From: JAENVT01 sp031412355
GTDB lineage: Bacteria > Actinomycetota > Acidimicrobiia > Acidimicrobiales > Ilumatobacteraceae
Length of the DNA: 8,852 nt
Assembly: GCA_031412355.1 (NCBI GenBank)
Contig: JANOCR010000374.1
Coordinates: forward strand, 1-8,852
Reading direction: 5' to 3'
How positions within the stretch are numbered: position 1 is the stretch's first letter; each line of letters opens with the position of its first letter. Made by a program: the position numbers and the translations under genes. Below, in pieces: positions 1-5,744 of this stretch. Under the pieces are notes generated by a model, which had not been told where the DNA came from, ran no database searches, and saw nothing but the letters and a program-made list of their open reading frames with translations.

Positions 1-675
1 GCCCTTCTCCCACAGGTCGAACATCTCCTGATGATCCTCGCCGGTCCAGTGGGTTGCGACGCCGATCGTGCCGACGATCCCGCTGGCCAGCAGCGGCAGG
101 GTCATGATGTCGTCGCCGCTGTACACCTCGCACCCGGCCGGCAGCGAACTGATCACTGCCGCAGTCTCGCCTGGGTTGGCCGCCGCGTCTTTCAACGCGA
201 CGACGTTGGGCACTTCGTTGAACAATCTCAGGAGTGTGGTCGTGTTGATCTTGCGACCGGTGCGCACAGGGATGTCGTACACGACGACCGGCAGATCGCT
301 GGCGTCCGCGATGGCGCGCATGTGGGCTTCGATGCCGGCCTGCGATGGGCGGTTGTAGTACGGGCACACGGCCAGCACGCCGGCCGCACCCAGTGACTTG
401 GCCTGCTTGGTCAGGTGCACCGAATGGCGGGTGTCGTTGGTGCCGGTTCCGGCGATCACGGGAATGGTCACAGCTTCGATGACCGCGGCGAACAGCGACA
501 GCCGTTCGTCGTCGTTCAACGTCGGTGCCTCACCGGTGGTTCCGGCGATCACGAGACCGTCGTTGCCGTGGTCCTGGAGGTGGCGCGCGAGCACTTTCGC
601 GGCATCGAGATCGAGACCTCCGGCATTGTCGAATGGGGTGACCATCGCGCTGAGCACGCGTCCGAATCGAGCCAT
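1..675 (-). CDS. dapA: 4-hydroxy-tetrahydrodipicolinate synthase, C-terminus cut off by window edge
   Basis: This enzyme condenses pyruvate with aspartate semialdehyde, the first step of the diaminopimelate/lysine branch, in the cytoplasm. The minus strand reads an open TIM-barrel protein of 225 codons with no stop before the left edge. Family signatures are in order: AMVTPF (10-15), the GTTGE loop with T46/T47, PYYNRPSQ (105-112, Y107), VYDIPVRTG (132-140, Y133 and R138) and the Schiff-base lysine in ALKDA (K162). Numbering is nearly identical to E. coli DapA (T44/T45, Y107, Y133, R138, K161), which supports the ATG at 675. A TACGAT box 7 bases upstream supports it too. An in-frame GTG at 696 is a weaker alternative. 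The C-terminal helical part, usually about 70 residues, is missing only because the window ends. It is divergent from the lactonase-like gene, with 45 bases between the starts. Identification is firm from motifs; members of the wider NAL family are a remote alternative. Confidence 0.95.
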   Translation of the reverse strand, partial: MARFGRVLSAMVTPFDNAGGLDLDAAKVLARHLQDHGNDGLVIAGTTGEAPTLNDDERLSLFAAVIEAVTIPVIAGTGTNDTRHSVHLTKQAKSLGAAGVLAVCPYYNRPSQAGIEAHMRAIADASDLPVVVYDIPVRTGRKINTTTLLRLFNEVPNVVALKDAAANPGETAAVISSLPAGCEVYSGDDIMTLPLLASGIVGTIGVATHWTGEDHQEMFDLWEKG

Positions 676-682
676 GGGTGCA

Positions 683-688
683 ATCGTA
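683..688 (-). promoter_or_regulatory. -10 box of leaderless dapA promoter
   Basis: TACGAT on the minus strand, followed by exactly 7 bases and then the dapA ATG at 675. No Shine-Dalgarno sequence precedes this start. I see no consensus -35 hexamer at 16-18 bases. The same box-to-start spacing recurs at seven other genes here, which is why I call it. It lies about 20 bases from the divergent lactonase box, so the two promoters overlap. Confidence 0.55.
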
Positions 689-708
689 GATGACACGCTC
701 GGCGGGGA

Positions 709-714
709 TACGGT
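709..714 (+). promoter_or_regulatory. -10 box of leaderless lactonase-like gene
   Basis: TACGGT followed by 6 bases and then the GTG start at 721, so the transcript would begin at or next to the start codon. There is no good ribosome binding site in front of the GTG. No clear -35 match is visible. It shares the 45-base divergent gap with the dapA promoter. Confidence 0.5.
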
Positions 715-720
715 CGGTTC

Positions 721-1476
721 GTGAAGCTCTGGGCACTGCGCTGCGGCGACCTGTACACCGACGTCAGTGGGCTGCTGGCCGGCGAGCTGACCGGCGTGAT
801 GGGTGATGTTCCGGTTATGTGCTTCGCGGTCGAGACCGGTGACGGTGTTCTGGTGTTCGACACCGGTCTGAGCGAGGCCTGCTGCGGCCCCGACCCAACG
901 GCGCACTTCGGTGCGATGACGACGATGTTCGAACTGCGCTGCCCCCGGCACGCATTGGTCGACGAGCGGCTGCGTCAGGCCGGCTACACGGTCGACCAGG
1001 TTCGTTGGGTCGTCAACTCACATCTCCACTTCGATCACGCCGGTCGCAACGCGGCGTTCCCCGCTGCGACCGAATACGTGCGTACCTGCGAACTGCAGTG
1101 GGCGTGGACGCGGACCACGAAGCCCAGCGGCGTGCTGGCCGGCGACCTCGCCGAGTTGCGCTCCGAACCGTGGGACTACGACGGCGCGTTCGATGTCGCC
1201 CCCGGCCTGCAACTGGTCTCGACGCCCGGCCACACGCCTGGCCACCAGGCATTGCTGGTGTCATTCGCCGACGGCCGCAGGTTCGTGTGCGCCGGCGACG
1301 CGGCGTACACGTTGCAGGCCGTGGTCGAGCATCGCCCCACCGGTCGCCCCACCGACGCCGGCCAGGCCCTCGCCAGCCTGCAGTTGTTGACCTCGCTCGA
1401 CGCCGAGATCCTCACAGCGCACGACATCGACCAATGGCACGATGTCGCCGACGCCGCTCTGATCCACGCCGCCTGA
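721..1476 (+). CDS. MBL-fold N-acyl-homoserine-lactonase-like hydrolase
   Basis: This is a 251-residue metallo-beta-lactamase-fold hydrolase, almost the same length as the AHL lactonase AiiA (250 residues). The binuclear zinc site is complete: H101-L-H103-F-D105-H106 in NSHLHFDHAG, H171 in STPGHTPGH, bridging D193 in CAGDAAY and H234 in LTAHD. Y196 sits three residues after D193, exactly as catalytic Y194 follows D191 in AiiA. That tyrosine separates lactonases from many other MBL hydrolases. No signal peptide or membrane segment is seen, so the protein should be cytoplasmic. By family it would open the lactone ring of acyl-homoserine lactones or related lactones; the true substrate cannot be read from sequence. 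The start is GTG, supported by a TACGGT box 6 bases upstream. It stands alone, divergent from dapA and convergent with the AbiEi-like gene. Fold confidence is very high; lactonase specificity is moderate. Confidence 0.85.
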   Translation: MKLWALRCGDLYTDVSGLLAGELTGVMGDVPVMCFAVETGDGVLVFDTGLSEACCGPDPTAHFGAMTTMFELRCPRHALVDERLRQAGYTVDQVRWVVNSHLHFDHAGRNAAFPAATEYVRTCELQWAWTRTTKPSGVLAGDLAELRSEPWDYDGAFDVAPGLQLVSTPGHTPGHQALLVSFADGRRFVCAGDAAYTLQAVVEHRPTGRPTDAGQALASLQLLTSLDAEILTAHDIDQWHDVADAALIHAA

Positions 1477-1478
1477 CG

Positions 1479-1527
1479 GAAGTGCGTACGTTCGATGCGG
1501 ACTGTCTACATCGAACTTACGCACTTC
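1479..1527. terminator. Long imperfect inverted repeat, likely bidirectional terminator
   Basis: A 19-base left arm (1479-1497, beginning GAAGTGCGTACG) is complementary to the right arm (1509-1527) with one mismatch, C1489 against T1517, around an 11-base loop. It starts 3 bases after the lactonase stop and overlaps the last codons of the convergent AbiEi-like gene, the expected place for a shared terminator. No run of T follows on either strand. The arms are less GC-rich than the surroundings and unusually long, so a dispersed REP-like repeat is an alternative. Confidence 0.6.
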
Positions 1528-2464
1528 GGAGATCACGTCGCTGTCGGCAGACCTTGGCAATGAGATGCCCGACCTCGGCGGGACGTCGCTGCGCATACCA
1601 ACCCAGGTAGATCAGTTCCCAGCCGCACGTTGCTGAGCGCAGGTCGCGATCCTCGTCAGCCGCTTCGCAGATAGGACCAAAATGGAAGCTCCTGCTGTGC
1701 CCTTCGAGTCCGAGCCTGGCCGCTGGGATGCCAAGGTCAACACGAGCCACGAATGCGCCCGCATCATTCCTGACAACGTACTGCGGCACGATCGGGGGAA
1801 TGTCGGGATGCTCGAGCATGCAACGGAGCAACTCCTCGAACCACGAGTCCGGCAGCGCGCCCTCTGCGCTCCAGCGACGAAGCGCTTGGATCAGCACGCC
1901 GGTGCCGGGCTGCCCGGGCCGATGCAGGCGAAGCGCCGTCTGATGCAGCCAGATCGGATTGACCCGGTGAATTCGTCGGGCAGCGATCAACGCGCGCCAG
2001 ACCTTGTCGGCGGATTCGCTCGAGCCCAGGTCTGCGAGAGTCCTGGCCAAGGTGGTGCATGGCAATCCGCTGAGCTCGTATCGATCGGCTCGTCCGAGAA
2101 TCGAGGTTTGATGCACGACGACACCTCCGGCGACAGAAGCGGCGACTCGCTCCGGTCGCAGAACGGTGATCTCGGGCTCAGCCGACTCAAAGCCGTCCAG
2201 AGCGAATAGTCGCGCGGCCGCTCCGTTACTGACCACCGGGTGCGCAGTTCCCGCAGCAATCACGATCGCAAGACGCTGCTCCCACGTGGGCGGATAGCCA
2301 CTGACGACCAGCACACCGCGCGCAGGCTCGGTGAGCCAGCCAAGTTCCTTGGCGAGCCGGATGTCACGGGGAGTGAGTTCCAAAGAGGCGGCCTGGCTGC
2401 GAACGACGACACCATGGCGAGAGGCCGCAAACTCCGCCATGGCCCGAAGGCGAGAAGCGGACAT
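1517..2464 (-). CDS. AbiEi-like winged-helix protein with degenerate DUF559/Vsr-like nuclease domain
   Basis: A 315-residue protein. Residues about 5-55 form a winged-helix domain of the type IV antitoxin AbiEi class (SRHGVVVRSQAASLELTPRDI, then WLTEPARGVLVVSG). Residues 60-160 match the typical AbiEi middle region with VVSNGAAARLFALDGF and LPCTTLARTLADL. Residues about 205-300 resemble a DUF559/Vsr-type PD-(D/E)XK fold: helix SWFEELL with E209/E210, D243 in RVDLGIP, E254 in LGLEGHSRSFH, an acidic stretch around D270-D274, and the usual GWELIYLGW strand. The common E-x-D/K pair is replaced by E254-G-H256, so nuclease activity is doubtful. No AbiEii nucleotidyltransferase lies beside it, so a working type IV toxin-antitoxin pair is not supported. 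The start ATG is backed by a TAGTTT box 7 bases upstream. The final codons lie in the right arm of the 1479-1527 hairpin. Such orphan proteins are common in actinobacteria; their role is unknown. Confidence 0.8.
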   Translation of the reverse strand: MSASRLRAMAEFAASRHGVVVRSQAASLELTPRDIRLAKELGWLTEPARGVLVVSGYPPTWEQRLAIVIAAGTAHPVVSNGAAARLFALDGFESAEPEITVLRPERVAASVAGGVVVHQTSILGRADRYELSGLPCTTLARTLADLGSSESADKVWRALIAARRIHRVNPIWLHQTALRLHRPGQPGTGVLIQALRRWSAEGALPDSWFEELLRCMLEHPDIPPIVPQYVVRNDAGAFVARVDLGIPAARLGLEGHSRSFHFGPICEAADEDRDLRSATCGWELIYLGWYAQRRPAEVGHLIAKVCRQRRDLRSA

Positions 2465-2471
2465 CGGGCGG

Positions 2472-2477
2472 AAACTA
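2472..2477 (-). promoter_or_regulatory. -10 box of leaderless AbiEi-like gene
   Basis: TAGTTT on the minus strand followed by 7 bases and then the ATG at 2464. It lies in the 66-base gap behind tam, so this gene probably has its own promoter and is not merely read through from tam. No -35 consensus is evident. Confidence 0.45.
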
Positions 2478-2513
2478 TCGACGACTCGACGCCAGTCCTC
2501 CGGTCGCGACGAA

Positions 2514-2526
2514 GTGCCTGAGGCAC
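2514..2526 (-). terminator. Small hairpin downstream of tam
   Basis: GTGCC and GGCAC form a 5-bp stem with a 3-base loop, starting 5 bases past the tam stop codon on the minus strand. The stem is short and no T run follows, so it is at best a weak terminator between tam and the AbiEi-like gene. Confidence 0.25.
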
Positions 2527-2530
2527 ACGT

Positions 2531-3319
2531 CTAAGACGGGAGTCTGGCCCACATCAGGACTCGGCGGAACGGGAAGAAGTGGGGCTCGTGGTCGCCCAAC
2601 ACTCGCAGCAGTTCTGTCTCGTAGTCGGCGACGAAGGCGGTGAACGCGTCCGGGTGGAGGCGCTTCTCGAAGCGGGTCAACATCGTGCCGCGGACCCATT
2701 CGACGACGTGTCGCGTACTGGGCAACACGTGCGGATAGATCTGCAGCCGAACGTGTTGCCGTTCGAAGCCGAGGTCGTAGAGGGTCTGGGCGTACTCCTC
2801 GGGCTGCAGCACGTAGGCCTGCACCGGGTCGATCGGCGCGCCCTGTTGGCCGAACAGCGATCGGTACGGCTCGCGTTCGGCGACCTGGCGGGCCACGAAG
2901 TGCGAAGGCATATCGGCGTTGGCCGGAACCTGGATGGCGATCTGGCCTCCCGGTCGCAGCGCCGCGGTCCAGCGGGCGATCACGCTGCGGTGCTCGGAGA
3001 CCCACTGCAGACTGGCCGCCGCCAACACGAGATCGACATCGGCTGCTCCACTCCACTCGGCGATGTCGCCATGTTCGAAGCGCACCGAGGCCGACGCATG
3101 CTCGCTCGTCTTGTCGAGCATGGCCTGCGAGTTGTCGACGCCGACCATTTCGTCGACGGCCAGTTCGTCAGCGGCCATTGCAGTCAACTCTCCCGGCCCA
3201 CAACCCAGGTCGACGGCGCGTTTGATCGCACCCGGCTCGATCATGGCCAGCAGGTCATGAAACGGTAGGGCGCGTTCAGCGGCGAATCGGCGGTATTGCC
3301 CCGGGTTCCAGTCAGTCAC
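2531..3319 (-). CDS. tam: trans-aconitate 2-methyltransferase
   Basis: A cytoplasmic SAM-dependent methyltransferase that, by family, methyl-esterifies trans-aconitate, an inhibitory isomer formed from the TCA intermediate cis-aconitate. From the GTG at 3319 the protein has 262 residues, close to the usual 250-260. It opens with the family start TDWNPGQYRRF. SAM motif I is VDLGCGPG (36-43), the acidic loop is VDNSQAML (61-68), GDIAEW (84-89) contacts the cofactor region, and SLQWV (103-107) and LRPGG (121-125) follow. VVEWVRGT (205-212) is typical of Tam. A longer frame extends to 3649, but the extra 110 residues are antisense to the MarR-GNAT gene and show no family similarity. A TACAAT box 7 bases upstream and a TTGACA hexamer also place the start at 3319. 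It is divergent from the MarR-GNAT regulator by 72 bases, suggesting control by it. Confidence 0.92.
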   Translation of the reverse strand: MTDWNPGQYRRFAAERALPFHDLLAMIEPGAIKRAVDLGCGPGELTAMAADELAVDEMVGVDNSQAMLDKTSEHASASVRFEHGDIAEWSGAADVDLVLAAASLQWVSEHRSVIARWTAALRPGGQIAIQVPANADMPSHFVARQVAEREPYRSLFGQQGAPIDPVQAYVLQPEEYAQTLYDLGFERQHVRLQIYPHVLPSTRHVVEWVRGTMLTRFEKRLHPDAFTAFVADYETELLRVLGDHEPHFFPFRRVLMWARLPS

Positions 3320-3320
3320 G

Positions 3321-3339
3321 ACTTGTATTGTACTTGTAT
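3321..3339 (+). repeat. Two ACTTGTAT direct repeats over the tam -10 box
   Basis: ACTTGTAT occurs at 3321-3328 and again at 3332-3339, a period of 11 bases, about one helical turn. The pair covers and flanks the tam -10 hexamer, so it is well placed to bind a regulator on one DNA face and control tam. The AT-rich sequence stands out from its surroundings. The binding protein is unknown; the adjacent MarR-GNAT protein is the obvious candidate, although MarR proteins usually prefer inverted repeats. Confidence 0.45.
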
Positions 3340-3357
3340 CTATTTGGTTGATGTCAA
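3327..3357 (-). promoter_or_regulatory. tam promoter, TTGACA / TACAAT
   Basis: On the minus strand TTGACA lies at 3357-3352 and TACAAT at 3332-3327, separated by 19 bases, slightly longer than the ideal 17. The -10 box ends 7 bases before the GTG at 3319, so the mRNA is predicted to be leaderless. This is the best sigma-70-type promoter in the window. The long spacer and overlapping repeats suggest a regulated promoter. Confidence 0.65.
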
Positions 3358-3371
3358 GACGCCGACAATTC

Positions 3372-3389
3372 CTCTGACTAACGTCAGAG
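3372..3389. promoter_or_regulatory. 18-bp palindrome, candidate MarR operator
   Basis: CTCTGAC and GTCAGAG form a perfect 7-bp inverted repeat around the 4-base spacer TAAC. The length and symmetry suit a dimeric MarR-type repressor. It ends 2 bases before the MarR-GNAT start codon and contains that gene's presumed -10 box, so binding would block its own transcription. Confidence 0.55.
3379..3384 (+). promoter_or_regulatory. -10 box of leaderless MarR-GNAT gene
   Basis: TAACGT followed by 7 bases and then the ATG at 3392. The hexamer lies in the spacer and right arm of the 3372-3389 palindrome. No strong -35 is seen at 16-18 bases. The identical hexamer and spacing recur in front of the Rieske gene at 8471. 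Confidence 0.5.
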
Positions 3390-3391
3390 AT

Positions 3392-4285
3392 ATGGATGCC
3401 GAGCAGATTTGGCAGGTGCGCCAGTTCAACCGCATCGTCGCACAGCGGATCGGGGTGCTCAACGACGAGTACCTCGCGCGAGGTCGAGCGCTGGGTGCAT
3501 CGCGTGTCTTGTGGGAGGTCGGCCCGGACGGCGTCGACGTGCGGACGATCCGAGCGCGACTCGGTCTCGATTCCGGATACCTCAGTCGACTGCTGCGGAA
3601 CCTCGAGACCGAGCGGCTCGTGACCGTCAAACCCGATGCGATCGATCAACGAGTTCGCGTCGTGCGGCTCACCAAGGCCGGTCGTCTCGAGCGTGCCGAG
3701 CTCGAACTGCGAAGTGACGAGCTCGCCGCAGCGTTGCTCGCCTCACTGGATTCGCAGCGATCCCGGCAGCTCCTCGACGCCATGGCCACCGTGGGGCGGC
3801 TGATGACTGCAGGTCTTGTCGAGTTCCAGAGCGAGGACCCAACCGGCCCTGCTGCAACGTTCTGTCTCCAGTCTTACTTCGCCGAACTCGCGACCCGCTT
3901 CGACAACGGATTCGACCCCGGCCTGGGCCACGCCGGCGACGTGACAGTGTTCAGCGAGCCAGGCGGGCTCTTTCTGGTTGCCTACTTGCGGGGCGATCCG
4001 ATCGGCTGCGGTGGACTGAGGTTCCACGAAGATTGTCCGGCAGACCTCAAGCGAATGTGGGTTGCCAACTCGGCACGCGGACTCGGAGTCGGTCGACGTT
4101 TACTGGCCGAACTCGAGAGGCAAGCACTCGCTCACGACGCGCGCGTTGTACGGCTCGAAACCAACAAAGTGCTGACCGAGGCAATCAACCTCTACCGATC
4201 GGCCGGCTATACCGAGATTGCCAGCTTCAACGACGAACCGTACGCGCACCACTGGTTCGAGAAGCGCCTCAACACCCACAGCTGA
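3392..4285 (+). CDS. MarR-family regulator fused to GNAT N-acetyltransferase
   Basis: A 297-residue two-domain protein. Residues about 1-145 form a MarR winged helix: dimer helices at the start (EQIWQVRQFNRIVAQRIG), the recognition helix region LDSGYLSRLLRNLE (59-72), and the wing KPDAIDQRVRVVRLTKAG (80-97). Residues about 155-297 form a GNAT acetyltransferase with motif A near 222-240 (MWVANSARGLGVGRRLLAEL; the acetyl-CoA loop is RGLGVG) and motif B in ETNKVLTEAINLYRSAGY. MarR-GNAT fusions are a known class; the acetylated substrate is usually unknown. The frame stays open upstream to 3296, but the ATG at 3392 begins the conserved MarR helix, avoids overlap with tam, and has TAACGT 7 bases ahead. 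It is divergent from tam and followed after 24 bases by a VOC gene. The palindrome covering its promoter suggests autoregulation. Domain assignment is firm; the ligand is unknown. Confidence 0.9.
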   Translation: MDAEQIWQVRQFNRIVAQRIGVLNDEYLARGRALGASRVLWEVGPDGVDVRTIRARLGLDSGYLSRLLRNLETERLVTVKPDAIDQRVRVVRLTKAGRLERAELELRSDELAAALLASLDSQRSRQLLDAMATVGRLMTAGLVEFQSEDPTGPAATFCLQSYFAELATRFDNGFDPGLGHAGDVTVFSEPGGLFLVAYLRGDPIGCGGLRFHEDCPADLKRMWVANSARGLGVGRRLLAELERQALAHDARVVRLETNKVLTEAINLYRSAGYTEIASFNDEPYAHHWFEKRLNTHS

Positions 4286-4296
4286 AGAGCACCAAC

Positions 4297-4302
4297 TAAT
4301 CT
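4297..4302 (+). promoter_or_regulatory. Possible -10 box of VOC gene
   Basis: TAATCT followed by 7 bases and then the ATG at 4310, inside the 24-base gap after the MarR-GNAT stop. It fits the leaderless pattern of the window, so the VOC gene may have its own transcript besides read-through from the regulator gene. Confidence 0.4.
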
Positions 4303-4309
4303 TTCGAGC

Positions 4310-4693
4310 ATGGTTGCCCAGCTGAACCACACGATTGTTGCGGCCCGCGACAGGCACGAGTCGGCGACGTTCTTGTCGGAGATCCTGGGGCTACCGGCGC
4401 CTGTCGCGTTCGGGCACTTCCTGGTCGTGTCGACGGGGAATGGCGTGTCGCTCGACTATGCCGACACCGACAAAGAGATCGCCCAGCAGCACTACGCGTT
4501 TCTGATCAGCGAGCAGGAGTTCGACGACGTCTTTGCACGTGTGCAGGAGCGGCGCATCACCTTCTGGCCAGATCCGTGGAGAGGCAATGAGGGCCAGATC
4601 AACCACAACGACGGCGGGCGCGGGTTCTATTTCGAGGACCCGAGCGGCCACTACCTCGAGGTCCTGACCCGTCCCTACGGCAGCGAGGAATGA
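4310..4693 (+). CDS. VOC (glyoxalase/dioxygenase superfamily) protein
   Basis: A 127-residue single-chain VOC protein made of two beta-alpha-beta-beta-beta modules (about 4-52 and 58-122). Candidate metal ligands occupy the usual strand positions: H7 in LNHTIV, H61 in QHYAFLIS and E117 in GHYLEVLTRP. The signature GRGFYFEDPSGHYLEVLT near the end is characteristic of glyoxalase-I-like members. No signal peptide is seen. The superfamily covers isomerases, extradiol dioxygenases and thiol transferases that inactivate antibiotics, and nothing here fixes the substrate. It lies 24 bases after the MarR-GNAT gene on the same strand and may form a unit with it, although a TAATCT box allows separate transcription. 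The start ATG is well placed before the first conserved strand. Confidence 0.85.
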   Translation: MVAQLNHTIVAARDRHESATFLSEILGLPAPVAFGHFLVVSTGNGVSLDYADTDKEIAQQHYAFLISEQEFDDVFARVQERRITFWPDPWRGNEGQINHNDGGRGFYFEDPSGHYLEVLTRPYGSEE

Positions 4694-4701
4694 ACTAGCT
4701 G

Positions 4702-4733
4702 CGCCCGGCACATCCCTGGGAGACTGCCGGGCG
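4702..4733 (+). promoter_or_regulatory. GC-rich hairpin abutting the EamA start codon
   Basis: CGCCCGGCA (4702-4710) pairs perfectly with TGCCGGGCG (4725-4733) over 9 bp around a 14-base loop. The stem ends on the base before the ATG at 4734, and a GGGAG Shine-Dalgarno-like stretch (4718-4722) sits in the loop. It could end transcription from the VOC gene or hinder translation of the exporter in a leadered mRNA. No T tract follows, which counts against a simple terminator. Confidence 0.45.
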
Positions 4734-5741
4734 ATGACCTCTGAGCGCGACCACACAGCCGAGAGTGTCACCGCCGTCGCCGGTGAGGGTGGGGTCGCCG
4801 TTTCGTACCTGCCCGCCGGTTCGCGGGTCTCGCCCGTGGCCATCGTGCTGCTCGTGTGTTCGGCGCTGATCTTCAGCACCGGCGGACTCTTCATCCGCGG
4901 ACTCGAATATCCGCGCGCATGGACGACCGTGTTCTGGCGGTCAGTGTCGGCATGCGCCAGCCTGTCGATCTTGATCATCTGGCGCGAGCGAATCAATCCG
5001 CTGCGCGCCGTGGTGAAGATGGGTCGGCCAGGCTGGGCCGTCGCCGCTGCATTCTCTGCGTCGTCGATCGGGATGGTCGTCGCCCTGACCAAGACGAGCG
5101 TGGCGGTTGTGCTCGTGATCTTCGCGCTCAGCCCACTCACGGCCGCAGTGCTTGCGTGGATCCTGATCGGCGAACGTGTGCGCAGCTACACCTGGATGGC
5201 AATCGGGGTCACTGTCGCCGGCGTTGGCTACATGGTGTCGGGACCTGGCGCAGGGGGTTCGACGACCGGCGCGCTGATCGCCCTCATCATCCCGTTGGCA
5301 TTTGGATACGGCACAGTCATGATCCGCCGCCATGCAGAGATCGCGATGGTACCCGCCATGCTGCTCTCAGCGATGATCAGCGCCGTTATCGCCTTGCCGT
5401 TCGCTCAGCCGCTCGACGTGACGCGTCACGATCTGTTGTTGCTGCTCACCTTCGGTTTCGCTCAGCTCGGCATCGGGTTGGCCATCTTCAGCATCGGCGC
5501 GGCACGCGCCCCGGCAACCGACGTCGCCTTGCTGTCGATGCTCGAACCGATCACAGGCCCCGTGTGGGTGTGGATCTTCATGAACGAGTACCCCGGCGTC
5601 CCGGCCCTCATCGGCGGCGCGATCGTCTTCGTTGCTCTCGCCGCGCATACCGTGTACGCGGCATCTCGAGCCGGAACCGCCGACGAACTGCACGACGAAC
5701 TCGTGCATTCGACGGCGACATCGTCGACGCGGTCGGGCTGA
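4734..5741 (+). CDS. EamA-family (drug/metabolite superfamily) membrane exporter
   Basis: A 335-residue inner-membrane protein with about ten hydrophobic helices, near 33-55, 67-84, 100-118, 122-145, 152-169, 178-195, 205-223, 232-254, 262-284 and 289-310. This is the duplicated 5+5 architecture of EamA/DMT transporters. The family pattern is visible at STGGLFIRG and FWR (67-69), at the end of the first repeat (ALSPLTAAVLAWILIGERV) and at the matching position in the second (LSMLEPITGPVWVWIFMNEYPG, with E271 conserved). A hydrophilic 30-residue N-terminal tail precedes helix 1. Relatives export amino acids or other small metabolites; the substrate is not evident. Unlike most genes here it has no TANNNT box at 6-7 bases, so it probably depends on upstream transcription; a 9-bp hairpin touches its ATG. 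Its stop is 3 bases from that of the convergent SnoaL-like gene. Confidence 0.88.
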   Translation: MTSERDHTAESVTAVAGEGGVAVSYLPAGSRVSPVAIVLLVCSALIFSTGGLFIRGLEYPRAWTTVFWRSVSACASLSILIIWRERINPLRAVVKMGRPGWAVAAAFSASSIGMVVALTKTSVAVVLVIFALSPLTAAVLAWILIGERVRSYTWMAIGVTVAGVGYMVSGPGAGGSTTGALIALIIPLAFGYGTVMIRRHAEIAMVPAMLLSAMISAVIALPFAQPLDVTRHDLLLLLTFGFAQLGIGLAIFSIGAARAPATDVALLSMLEPITGPVWVWIFMNEYPGVPALIGGAIVFVALAAHTVYAASRAGTADELHDELVHSTATSSTRSG

Positions 5742-5744
5742 ACG

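Noticed and set aside
1005..1610. 201-codon Arg-rich plus-strand frame inside the lactonase-like gene
   Set aside because: Out-of-frame shadow of a gene with a complete catalytic motif set.
1477..2530. Possible type IV toxin-antitoxin (AbiE) system
   Set aside because: Only the AbiEi-like member is present; neither neighbour is a nucleotidyltransferase toxin.
2579..3268. 229-codon open frame on the plus strand opposite tam
   Set aside because: Antisense shadow of a clear methyltransferase, with no recognisable domain; long antisense frames are expected in GC-rich DNA.
3296..3391. N-terminal extension of the MarR-GNAT frame up to 3296
   Set aside because: It would overlap tam and translate through the promoter and operator region; the conserved MarR helix begins at 3392.
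3320..3649. N-terminal extension of the methyltransferase frame up to 3649
   Set aside because: The extra residues are antisense to the MarR-GNAT gene, show no methyltransferase features, and the family start TDWNP begins at 3319 behind a good promoter.
4391..5140. 249-codon minus-strand frame opposite the VOC and exporter genes
   Set aside because: It crosses two genuine plus-strand genes and has low-complexity shadow composition.
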